A DNA stretch of 64,000 nt from contig CAZYWP010000004.1 in NCBI GenBank assembly GCA_964651495.1, positions 5,715-69,714 of the forward strand, given 5' to 3'. The position numbers and the translations under genes were made by a program. Positions 34,518-44,000 of the stretch are shown here, in pieces. How positions within the stretch are numbered: the first letter of the stretch is position 1; each line of letters begins with the position of its first letter. Origin of the DNA: CAZNVB01 sp964651495. Its GTDB lineage: Bacteria > Acidobacteriota > Aminicenantia > Aminicenantales > UBA8522. The notes below the pieces were generated by a model, which worked only from the letters and a program-made list of their open reading frames with translations, was not told the DNA's origin and did not search any database.

Positions 34518-34546
34518 ACTATACAGACAGGCAGGCAAATTATCAA
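34518..34546 (-). promoter_or_regulatory. Promoter of mutS, near-leaderless layout
   Basis: Minus strand TTGATA (34546-34541), 17-nt spacer and TATAGT (34523-34518). Ten bases lie between the -10 box and the mutS ATG, giving a predicted leader of about 3-4 nt with no Shine-Dalgarno site. Confidence 0.6.
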
Positions 34547-34609
34547 GAAAGGCTCAGGGTTGGGGTCGTCAGCACGCTGATTCTCCCCAGCGAGGAAACA
34601 GCCGTCCTG

Positions 34610-35482
34610 TTATCCCCAGATATTATACTTCTTGACCATGTGGTGGGGATGATAGGAGGTCTTGGCCCGGCGAAGGCCGGGGTTGCCGTTGTCCTGCTCG
34701 CGGTTGATGAACCGGAAGTCGGACCAGGAGTTTTTGCTGAATTCACGGTTCATTAACTGGCTGAGCCCATCATAAGCCGGGTGGGCGATTTCGATGTGGA
34801 CGAGAGCCGCATCCGGGGAAAATCCAGCGCCGATCGAGAAGGCGGCGATATCTCCCTCGACCTCGATGGCTCCGCCCACCAGGCCCACATCGGCAAAGTG
34901 CTGGAACGCCTCCTCGATGACCTGCTTCCAGACGCCGGTGATAAACCCGTCGGTCGCGGCTTTGGCCCGGATCCACTCACCCAGCAGCCGGCGGCAGCTC
35001 TCGACGTGCTCGGGCGAGAGCTTGAGGTAGCGGAAGCCGTGAGTTTTTTCAAACTTCCGGATGCGGTTCCGCTTTCCGTCGTATTTTTTCCCCCTCAGAT
35101 AGATTAGGTCTTCGGCCCGATAGACATAATCAAAATTGTCCCGGTCGGGCTCACAGCGGAAGCGGCGGCCGAATTTCAAGGCGAACTCTTCGGGAACCCG
35201 GGAAATCCGGGGAGCAAAAGAGAAACACGTCTCTATGGTCTCCTCTATCCTGTTTCCGCCGATCGGTTGGAGGAAATAGGCCGGCTCGGATGGCGGCGCG
35301 CAGAGGATGCAGAGGTTGCCGTGGATGAAGGTAAATTTGGGACGTTCGAAATTCCTCCAGAGAAAAATATTGCCGAAATTGACTTCGCAAGCCTCTGAGG
35401 GATGGCGGGATATGAGAGACTCAACGACGGTCTTATCCTTGAGCTCAATCGGCTTAAATTCCGGAAACCGCGGCTGGTTCAT
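34610..35482 (-). CDS. DUF2156-type protein (phosphatidylglycerol lysyltransferase C-terminal-like)
   Basis: 290 residues without membrane spans. The pattern of a double GNAT fold appears: EVNFGNIFLWRNF near the N-terminus, DYVYRAEDLIYLRGKKYDGKRNRIRKFEKTH with its Lys/Arg-rich loop broken by the strand, GGAIEVEGDIAAFSIGA and the terminal LMNREF...FINREQDNGNPGLRRAKTSYHP signature. Related domains transfer amino acids from aminoacyl-tRNA to lipids, or acyl groups; without the membrane half the substrate is open. The ATG overlaps the GNAT stop (ATGA). Confidence 0.8.
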   Translation of the reverse strand: MNQPRFPEFKPIELKDKTVVESLISRHPSEACEVNFGNIFLWRNFERPKFTFIHGNLCILCAPPSEPAYFLQPIGGNRIEETIETCFSFAPRISRVPEEFALKFGRRFRCEPDRDNFDYVYRAEDLIYLRGKKYDGKRNRIRKFEKTHGFRYLKLSPEHVESCRRLLGEWIRAKAATDGFITGVWKQVIEEAFQHFADVGLVGGAIEVEGDIAAFSIGAGFSPDAALVHIEIAHPAYDGLSQLMNREFSKNSWSDFRFINREQDNGNPGLRRAKTSYHPHHMVKKYNIWG

Positions 35483-35886
35483 CGCTTTTTTATGACCATC
35501 ACCCGGCAGAGTTCACGCCTGCAACCCTCGCACCAGTCGGCTTTTTTGACCATCGAGGCCGGGATAACGTCCGCCTCGCGGAACCCGAACCTGGCAAAAT
35601 AGCCCGGGATCACCGTGGCTAGATAGATTTCAGCTTTGACCGCCCTGAGAAGAGCGCGGACCAGACGCGTCCCCAGCCCGCGGCCGCGCCGGGTCCCCTC
35701 CACGCCGAGCGCGCAGAGCTCCAGGCCGTCAGGGTGCTTTTTGAGCCCGCAGATGCCGAGGACCTTCTCCCCGTCTGCCGCCACCCAGAAATCATCCGCG
35801 GCCATGCCCGCGTAGTCAAGATTCAATCTCTGAGCCAGGGTGAGGATCTGAGGAAAATCAGGCTGACGGGCTTTTCTGATGCGCAT
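35479..35886 (-). CDS. GNAT-family N-acetyltransferase
   Basis: 135 residues. The acetyl-CoA loop is GTRRGRGLGTRLVRALL (R-x-x-G-x-G pattern), preceded by strand LELCALGVE and followed by IYLATVIPGYFARFGFREADVIP, the usual GYF-x-xFGF motif B. A Cys-rich end (WCEGCRRELC) follows, reminiscent of small GNATs with a zinc-like tail. The substrate is unknown. ATG 35886 lies 7 nt after an extended -10 element, implying a leaderless mRNA; earlier in-frame starts would precede the transcript start. It is coupled to the DUF2156 gene. Confidence 0.85.
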   Translation of the reverse strand: MRIRKARQPDFPQILTLAQRLNLDYAGMAADDFWVAADGEKVLGICGLKKHPDGLELCALGVEGTRRGRGLGTRLVRALLRAVKAEIYLATVIPGYFARFGFREADVIPASMVKKADWCEGCRRELCRVMVIKKR

Positions 35887-35893
35887 CGCCGCT

Positions 35894-35902
35894 ATTATAA
35901 CA
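35894..35902 (-). promoter_or_regulatory. Extended -10 promoter of the GNAT gene, leaderless layout
   Basis: Minus strand TGTTATAAT: a perfect TATAAT (35899-35894) with TG one base upstream and no good -35. Exactly 7 nt separate it from the ATG, so the first transcribed base should be the A of the start codon. Confidence 0.55.
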
Positions 35903-35929
35903 TGATTAGCGCGGGCTGCTCGCGGAGGC

Positions 35930-36101
35930 ATCTCTGTTTCCGTGATTTGGCTCGACGGCCAAGAGAGGGTGGCATGGCGCCAGTCCCCGCACCGCCCGGA
36001 GCGAAGGGGACCCCTCTCTTGACGGGTGCGGAGCGAGGACGGACGGGGACGCGCCGTGACAGGACCCTATTCCAGATCTATGTTATCACGGAAACAGAGA
36101 T
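35930..36101. repeat. Inverted-repeat element (17-bp perfect arms, 138-nt interior)
   Basis: ATCTCTGTTTCCGTGAT at 35930-35946 recurs inverted at 36085-36101 with no mismatch. The GC-rich interior contains further complementary pairs: AAGAGAGG (35961-35968) with CCTCTCTT (36013-36020), CCGCACC (about 35987) with GGTGCGG (about 36026), and several GTCCCC/GGGGAC pairs. It has no credible ORF. It could be a miniature mobile element, a REP/BIME-like repeat or a structured RNA. Part of its interior is related to 52705-52733. Confidence 0.6.
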
Positions 36102-36123
36102 ACGATTGCTGCCCGCGGCAGGT

Positions 36124-36152
36124 TTGACAAGAAAGGGACGCTGTAGTATACC
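36124..36152 (+). promoter_or_regulatory. Promoter of pgsA, near-leaderless layout
   Basis: Perfect TTGACA at 36124-36129, 17-nt spacer and TATACC at 36147-36152. Only 8 nt separate the -10 box from the pgsA ATG, which lacks a ribosome site. Confidence 0.55.
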
Positions 36153-36160
36153 TCAGAAAA

Positions 36161-36688
36161 ATGAATGCGCCCCTGGCCCTGACCTTTCTTCGCATTCTTT
36201 CTATTCCCATCCTGGTCATTGTCCTGATGGTCGATTTCAAAGACCAGGAGATCACCGCGTTTGCCATATTTCTCCTGGCTACGCTTACCGACATGCTGGA
36301 CGGGCTCTGGGCCCGGAAAAAAAAACAGGTCACCGTCCTAGGCCAGCTTCTCGACCCGACCGCCGACAAACTCCTCGTCGCCTCGGTCCTCGTCTGCCTG
36401 GTCGGCAGAGGAGCCGTGCCGGCCTGGATGGCGGTGATCATCATCGGCCGGGAGATCGCCGTCACCGGGTTTCGGGCCATGGCCTCCTCCAAGGGCATCA
36501 ACATCCCGGCTTCTCCGTTCGGGAAAATCAAGATGATCCTGGAGACGGTGACCATCTGTTTTCTGCTTCTGGGCGAAAAAAACCTGGGCTCTCTCTATTC
36601 TCTTTCTCGTTTAGGACTCTGGCTCGCCATCGTCGCGGCTTTGATCTCGGCGGCGCAGTACTATGTGAAATTCGGCCGGACTGTTTTA

Positions 36689-36703
<15 letters not shown>
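36161..36703 (+). CDS. pgsA: CDP-diacylglycerol-glycerol-3-phosphate 3-phosphatidyltransferase
   Basis: 180 residues with several membrane helices. The complete CDP-alcohol phosphotransferase motif DGxxARx8GxxxDxxxD is present at residues 47-69 (Asp47, Gly48, Ala51, Arg52, Gly61, Asp65, Asp69). The enzyme makes phosphatidylglycerol phosphate in the cytoplasmic membrane. The transcript probably begins at or just before the ATG. Its 3' end overlaps the convergent fabD gene by 15 nt. Confidence 0.93.
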
Positions 36704-37621
<918 letters not shown>

Positions 37622-37631
37622 CGTTTTCCCT

Positions 37632-38321
37632 TTATTTAATCTGTTCGAGGCAGTCCGTTTTGACCCTGATGTCCGCCCGGCCGCGCAGGCTCCGGAGCCA
37701 GGACGCCACCTGCTGCTCCGTCTTTTTTTTCTTGACCTGGGCCTCGATATCATCCAGAACCTGGGTCATCGGCCTCGGCTTTCTTCCCAGGGCTGTTTCT
37801 GTCCGAACATAGACCTCGCCGTAATACTTCTCGATTTCCTGCAGATTGACGTCCACATTCTGACTGAAGCGGAGGCGGATGATCTTTTCATAGCGCAGTT
37901 TGTCCTGGAGATAGGTTTCCAGGTCCGCTTCCTCGAGGCCGAAGGCCCCCAACTTCCGCCGCCATTCCTCCGGGTCAAACCCCTTCTTCAGATCAGCCAG
38001 AAGAGCGGCAACCTCCTCGCCCGTGACCGGGATATTTTCCCGGACCATCCCGATGAGGACTTTCTGGTCGATCACCCCCTCCAGAATTTGCCGGACAGGG
38101 CTCGGCGATTCATCGCCCGCCGCCTCGGGTCGGATGGAAAATGCCAGAAGAATCCGGATATCCGTCAGGGTGATGATCTGAGCATCGACCTCGGCGACGA
38201 TGCAATCGACGACCTGGGGATAGCCCGGGCAGGTCAGGAGGAGAAGGAGCGCGGCCGCCCGGGCCGGCAGCGGCACCAGGCTAAACAGTTTAGAAAATAT
38301 GGCCGATAGTAATGAAAACAA
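37632..38321 (-). CDS. SurA N-terminal-domain-like periplasmic chaperone without PPIase domain
   Basis: 229 residues. A hydrophobic signal segment (about 18-32) is followed by VDCIVAEVDAQIITLTDIRI, the SurA/PpiD-type opening, and a helical region with ILEGVIDQKVLIGMVREN and FDPEEWRRKLGAFGLEEADLETYLQDKLRYEKIIRLRF, typical of the chaperone core, here interrupted. No parvulin PPIase domain is present. The best start is TTG 38321, with AAGGGG about 8 nt upstream and a 32-nt overlap with the Omp85 gene; a GTG at 38276 is an alternative. Position next to Omp85 and TamB supports a role in outer-membrane protein delivery. Confidence 0.78.
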   Translation of the reverse strand: MFSLLSAIFSKLFSLVPLPARAAALLLLLTCPGYPQVVDCIVAEVDAQIITLTDIRILLAFSIRPEAAGDESPSPVRQILEGVIDQKVLIGMVRENIPVTGEEVAALLADLKKGFDPEEWRRKLGAFGLEEADLETYLQDKLRYEKIIRLRFSQNVDVNLQEIEKYYGEVYVRTETALGRKPRPMTQVLDDIEAQVKKKKTEQQVASWLRSLRGRADIRVKTDCLEQIK

Positions 38322-41088
38322 TCGGTTTCCCCTTTCTCTCGGGATTCGTCAGGTTCCAGCCGAGCTCGAGCCTGACCGGCCCGAGAGGAGTTCGATAACG
38401 GACGCCGAAACCCAGCGCGTGTTCCAGGTCCAGCAGGCTAAAATCGCTCCTGTTGAAGAAAATATTGCCGGCATCATAGAAGACCACAGCCGACAAGGCC
38501 GGCAGGGCGGAAACAACGGGAAATGCCGTTTCGAAATTGAACAGCAGGAGGGCCTTTCCTCCGATCGGATTCCCGGAAACCGGATCCCGCGGGCCCAGCC
38601 CGTCGAAGTCGTGGCCGCGGAAGGAGTTGCTCCCTCCGGCAAAAAAGCGCTCGTGGATCGGCATTCGCCCCATGCCGAGACCGAACCGGAAGGTGGAGCT
38701 GAGGTTGACTTTCGGAGCGAGAATAAAGAAGCGCTGGATTTTGAACACACCTTTCAGGAAATCGGATTCCGTTTGGAAGAGAGGAAATGCCCACTCCACG
38801 GCCAGACTGGCAAAATATCCCGTTTCCGGGTTGAAGGCGTCGTTTCTCTTTTCCCGGATGAAGCTTGAGGAAAAAGACGTTGCCGAATAGGGATAGAACT
38901 GGCGGTCGATCTCGGACGGAGTCACCTCGAGATAAGTCAGCGTCGTCCGGGAGTATCTCAACGTCATCAGCATGGTCAGACGGCCAAAGATAGACCTGAT
39001 CCCGGTCAGGCTGAGGCCCTCTCTTTCAAACCCGAAGCTCTCGCGGTCCTCTTCCTCGATCCAGGCATTGAGATAGGTTTGGAGAGGAAAATCGAACAGG
39101 AAGTAAGGCTGCTCCCAGCTGATAACAGCCCTCTTCTCAGCCAGGCTGAACTGGCTGACAAAACTCAGGCTGGCGGCCCGGCCGAACATATTGCTGCGCA
39201 TAAACTCCGCCGTGCCCCGCAGCCGAAGATCGATATCAAAAAGCGCCGAAGTCCAGGGCTCGTTCTTGGTTTCGAATCCGACGCCCAGGCTGGCATAGTT
39301 CCTCTCCCCTTCCCGGACCGAGATGATCAAGTTTTCCGCCCCTCGGGAGACGGGGACCTCTTCCACCTTCACTTCCGAGAAAACGCCCAGTTTTTCCAGG
39401 TTTCGCTTCGAGGCCTGGATCCTATCGGCCAGAGCGGCGTCGCCCTCCCCGATCCTCAGCTCCCTCATGATGGCGCCCCGGCGGGTGACCAGGTTCCCTG
39501 TGACAATCAGGTTCTGGATTTTCACCGCATCGCCTTCCGCGATCAGGAACCTGACCTGGAAGAGGTCATCTCCCTGAGCTTCGGCTCTTGTTTCGATACG
39601 CGTTCCCCTCACCCCCTGGTCGAGATAAAATGTTTCCAATTTCCCGACTTCTCTCTGAATCTCAGGCGGAAAATAGGGGCCTCCTTCGAGGAGGCTGAGA
39701 CGGGAGCGGAGAGCCTCTGGAGTCAACAGGGACGCACCCTCGATCGAGATATTTTTGATCCGCTCCTGTTTTCCCTCCTCGACATCGTAAACGGCGGTGG
39801 CTTTACCGTTGTCGGGGATAAAATTCAAGGCGACCCGGATATCGGGGAAGCCCTCGACCTGATAAATGGCCTTGATCTCGCGGGGCAGCTCAAAAACCCT
39901 TTTCCCGTCGATCGTCCCCAAAAAAAGGATTCTCTCCGGCAGAGCCAGCTTCCGCTTCAGCCCGGACTCGCTGAAATGGCTCAACCCGTCAAAACGAACG
40001 GCACGGATCTTGAACTTCTGGCCAGTGCTGACCGCATGAATAATCCGGATCACCGAGTTCACTCTCTCGATGGATGACTTGATGGAAGCAAATATAAAGC
40101 CCTTTTCCCGAAGATAGGACAGGATCCGCACCTCGCCTTCATTGACCCCCCATTCCTCGAAGATCCGTTCTTCCCAGATCGGCTCGACCAGCTGGCGTGG
40201 CACGTCCGCGCCTTGGATAACGATTTCGATCCGCTCGCCCGGATTGATGCGCAGGGTCAGGGCAACGGTCCCCAGCCGGTCATCCAATCGTTCGTCCGCC
40301 AGTTCGACCTCGGCACGCCGATAACCCAGCCGTGAATAGAGCCGCCTCAACCGTTCCGTGTCCGCTTCGAGCTCGATTGGGATATAGGCGTCTCCCTCCC
40401 GGACCTTCATTTCTTTTCTCAGGTCACTCGGGCTGACAACTCCCCCGCCGACAATTGCGATGGTCCCGACGCGCGCGCGCACCCCGGCCTGAACGATAAA
40501 AATGATATCCACTTCCGGAGCCTGCGGGTCTCGGTTCAGGATCGTTTCGATACGGGGATAGAAGTAGCCTGCTGCGTTCAAGAAGCGGACCAGTTCCTCC
40601 CGCGCCCGCTCCAGCCGCTCGTCTGAATAGTAACTGTCTTCACGGAGGGAGTAGAGAGCATCGCGCAAGCGGCGGCTCGACGTTCCTGCCTGGCCGCGGA
40701 AACGGATTTCCCGGATCAGCAGCTTGTGGGTGAGGAGAAAACGCAGGGCGATTCTGTCTTCCCCGCTTCGTTCCACCCGGACGTCAGAGAAAAGGCCGGT
40801 TTGATAAATTTGTTTGATACAGTCGGAGACATTCTTCAGAGAGAATGGATCACCGGGTTGGATGAATATCAGGTTTGCTATGTTTTCTCCGCCGGGACGG
40901 CCGTCCACCCAGACCGTGACTTCAGAGACCGGCGGGGCGGGGCCATCACCCGCCAGAAGGCGCGAACTGCAGCAGATCAGGACAAGCGCACCCAGGCAGA
41001 CTACGAGAGGTCTGATCCCGGCCCTTCGGCCGGGGCTTTTAAAACCGGCGGCGGATCTTAACATCGAAACTGACCCGTCCGAACTCAT
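38290..41088 (-). CDS. Omp85-family outer-membrane assembly protein (BamA/TamA-like)
   Basis: 932 residues: signal sequence (hydrophobic 27-44), a long periplasmic POTRA region (about 55-570) and a C-terminal 16-strand-type barrel ending in F. I count about seven POTRA-like units with openings such as IREIRFRGQAG, TIAIVGGGVV, IRAVRFDGLSH, IKNISIEGASL and IQNLIVTGNLV. The barrel has the loop-6 motif GGSNSFRGHDFDGLGPRD (RG of VRGF). It follows tamB by overlap, as TamA-TamB partners often do, but length and POTRA number fit neither standard TamA (three) nor BamA (five). ATG 41088 has GGTGG; 41064 is an alternative. Confidence 0.92.
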   Translation of the reverse strand: MSSDGSVSMLRSAAGFKSPGRRAGIRPLVVCLGALVLICCSSRLLAGDGPAPPVSEVTVWVDGRPGGENIANLIFIQPGDPFSLKNVSDCIKQIYQTGLFSDVRVERSGEDRIALRFLLTHKLLIREIRFRGQAGTSSRRLRDALYSLREDSYYSDERLERAREELVRFLNAAGYFYPRIETILNRDPQAPEVDIIFIVQAGVRARVGTIAIVGGGVVSPSDLRKEMKVREGDAYIPIELEADTERLRRLYSRLGYRRAEVELADERLDDRLGTVALTLRINPGERIEIVIQGADVPRQLVEPIWEERIFEEWGVNEGEVRILSYLREKGFIFASIKSSIERVNSVIRIIHAVSTGQKFKIRAVRFDGLSHFSESGLKRKLALPERILFLGTIDGKRVFELPREIKAIYQVEGFPDIRVALNFIPDNGKATAVYDVEEGKQERIKNISIEGASLLTPEALRSRLSLLEGGPYFPPEIQREVGKLETFYLDQGVRGTRIETRAEAQGDDLFQVRFLIAEGDAVKIQNLIVTGNLVTRRGAIMRELRIGEGDAALADRIQASKRNLEKLGVFSEVKVEEVPVSRGAENLIISVREGERNYASLGVGFETKNEPWTSALFDIDLRLRGTAEFMRSNMFGRAASLSFVSQFSLAEKRAVISWEQPYFLFDFPLQTYLNAWIEEEDRESFGFEREGLSLTGIRSIFGRLTMLMTLRYSRTTLTYLEVTPSEIDRQFYPYSATSFSSSFIREKRNDAFNPETGYFASLAVEWAFPLFQTESDFLKGVFKIQRFFILAPKVNLSSTFRFGLGMGRMPIHERFFAGGSNSFRGHDFDGLGPRDPVSGNPIGGKALLLFNFETAFPVVSALPALSAVVFYDAGNIFFNRSDFSLLDLEHALGFGVRYRTPLGPVRLELGWNLTNPERKGKPIVFITIGHIF

Positions 41089-44000
41089 TTCGCGTGCCCA
41101 CCAGGGAGAATTCGTTGCTGATGTCCCATTCCAGCCGGATAATCTCCTCCGTCTGTCTCGTCAGGTTGGTGGAATAATTGATGTAAAAGTCCCGGGAAAT
41201 TTTCTTTCCCACTGTCAGTCGGGCCGTCATTTCCGCTGAAGAGCCCATGAGAAAGGGATCAATCCGGAAGCGGTCCAGGCTGAAGATCTGTTCCGCTCTC
41301 CGGGCTGCCTCCTCAGTCAGCTGGAAGGATAAAAGCGAGGCGGTGCTGAGCTGGGTGCTGGTCTCGGCCGAATACGACCTCTTAAAGGCCTCTCCCAAAG
41401 CAAGGAGGGCAAGAACATCCTCCGGGGGGAGCGGCGGGGACGAGCTGAATTCGGGTTTCAGTTGATCGAGCAGCCCGGTGAGAGTGAAGGTGACCCGGTA
41501 ATCCTTGACATAGGTCTCGCCCCGGAAATCGAGGTAAGGTTCAATGGACGCCGGGTTGAAGAAACTGACCCGGCCCCGAAGGATCTGAAATTTCCGGTCC
41601 TGGAAGAAAACTTCACCGGAGAGGGTCTCGATATTTCCCAGGACGATCGGCGCCTGGACGCTGCCGGAGACGGTCAAGTCGAACCGGCCTCGCACCCGCC
41701 CCAGAGAATTCTCCATCCAGGCATTGTCCTCGCCTCGCAAACGAAGGTTAAGCGTGAGGTCATCAAAAAAGCCGGGCGGGCGCTGGACAGTGGGATCTGG
41801 GGTCGAGGAGAAGGCCAGCTTTTCATAGATTTCCCTCCTCCAGGAAAGCCTTTGGACGATGAAATCGCCGTCCAGGACGAAGCGGCTTTCGTCTTTGAGC
41901 AGCCTCAGGGAAACATCTGTCAGGGCCCGCGTCCGGTCGAGCGGAGAGAGGAGCAATCGTTCGCCTTCGGCTGTAACATCGATCCTTTCCACCCCGCCCC
42001 TCCCCAGCCGGATTTCACCCCCGCCCTGAATGTCTCCGCCGCCGAGCTTGCCCTTGATAGACCGGATCGAAGCCTGTCCGTTCTTCACCAGAATCAGGCC
42101 GGAGTAATCGGTCAGAGCATGGGCGAACTGGGGAAAGGGCAGGAGCGCACCCTGAAAATCCACTCCACCGCTGACGTCAAGACGGGGCAGGGTCCCGCGG
42201 ACCTCGCCGATGTAATTCAGCTTGCCCTCCGCTCCCTTCCAGGGCAGGAGAAGGTCGAGGTTGCTGAAGCTTCCCTTGATACCGATCTCCAGAGCGTCCT
42301 TGACCAGCGGAATTTTCGCCTCGACCGAGAAGGGGTTGTCCCCGGTGAGGAAATTCCCCTTGACGCGCAGTCCCAGTATATTCTTGGCCAGGTTGAGTCC
42401 GACCTCGCCCTCTGCCTCGGTCGGCTGGAGAAGGGCCAAACGCAAGTTCTTGGTCCCAAATCTGCCAGCAGCCGACTCCCCTTCCCTGGCTTCATTCCCT
42501 CTGAGCCGCAAAAAGAGCCTTCCGGATAGGCTGGGGCTGAAAGATGAAAGGTCGATATTTTCGGCCTCCAGGTCGAGCTCGAGGGCCTGGGTTTTCAATT
42601 CCAGGCGCCAGGAGCTGGAGATCTTGCCTCCGTAAAGTTCGCAGGTCAGCTGGGGAAAGACTAAATAATTGCCGTCCCAAGTGAGCCGGCCGGCGACATT
42701 GTGCAGCTCCTGGCGACTGAACTCGAGCCGGGGACTGGAAAAATCCCCATCGACCCTGATCGCCTTATCCCGCTGGCTGACTTTGAACTCTCCGGCCGCC
42801 CGGCCCTCGAGGGGAAGCCGGAGGTTCAGGCCGGGAAGAATTCTTGCGACCTCCCCTTCGGCAAGACGAATGGCGACATCCAGGCCTTCGGCTCCCGAGA
42901 GCAGGTCGATATGGCCCCGAAAGGCGGGGTCATCGATGTCGAACCGGCCGGTGACAGTCTCCTTGATGACCTCGACCGAGCCGGTCGCCGCGGCCACATC
43001 ATACCGGTCGAATCCGGCGGGCGAGAGGTCAAAATTCATCCGCACCTCGGGCGAGGAGAGCGGGCCACTGATTCGAACCACTGCCCGGCCCCGGCCCCGG
43101 ATTTCGGGAAAGGTCAGAGGATTGGGGAGAACAAGGGACGTGAAATCCCGGCCGCCCTTGATGTCGCCGACATCCCCCTGGATGGTCACATCAACGCTGC
43201 TTCCGACGACCACTTTGCCGCTGACTTCCATCCGGCCGAAGCTCGTTTCGAGCTGCGGGGAGGAGAATCCGATATCCGCTTTGCGGTCCCAGGTGAACTG
43301 AACGGGACCGCGGAAAGGATACCTGCCCGGAGCTGGCTCCAGGCTCTGGTCGCGAAACTCGATATCGGCCTGGAACCGCCTGTCATCCAGGTCAAAACTT
43401 CCCCAGGCGGGCGACTGGACCGGCCAGGGCAGGGAAACGTAAGCAAGGATCGGGTCGAGATGGAAACCCTGCACTTCGCCCCGGACTCTCCCGGATTCGA
43501 CCCGGATCAGGACCCGCTCCGTCCCTGTCTTTTTGAGGATGTCCAGGTCGATGGCGAGCCCCGCCTTCGGCGCCAGCTCTAATCGTCCTCTGATTTTTCC
43601 CAGAGGGATTTGATTCAGTTCGAGGCCGTCAGCGGACAGGCTCGAAGAGATTCGGATCCCGGTCTTGGTGCGGATGAGATCGCCGTCTCCCTGGATCCGG
43701 CCTTTCCATTCCAAAGGCAGGGCGATTATCCGGCTCAGGGTTTCCATCTCCGCGCTGACGGAAGTCCTGAGCTGACCTTCCGGCTCCGGCAGCCCGGACA
43801 GGCTGCCCCTGGCCTTGATCAATATGTGAGGGCCGTGAAAGACGAATTTCTTGATCTCCAGCTGGTTGCCGCGGCCGGCCGCCACGAGGTTGATCCTGCC
43901 GGTCAGGGGCTCCCGGCTCGAGCCAAGCCATAAAGTGGAATCCTCCGCCTCGGCCCGGAAAGTCAAGGAATCCCCCTTATATCTGAGAGTGGCCCGGACG

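Noticed and set aside
36085..36101. The 17-bp inverted repeat considered as a CRISPR repeat or attachment site
   Set aside because: Only two copies, in inverted orientation, with no spacer pattern, cas gene, integrase or tRNA next to them.
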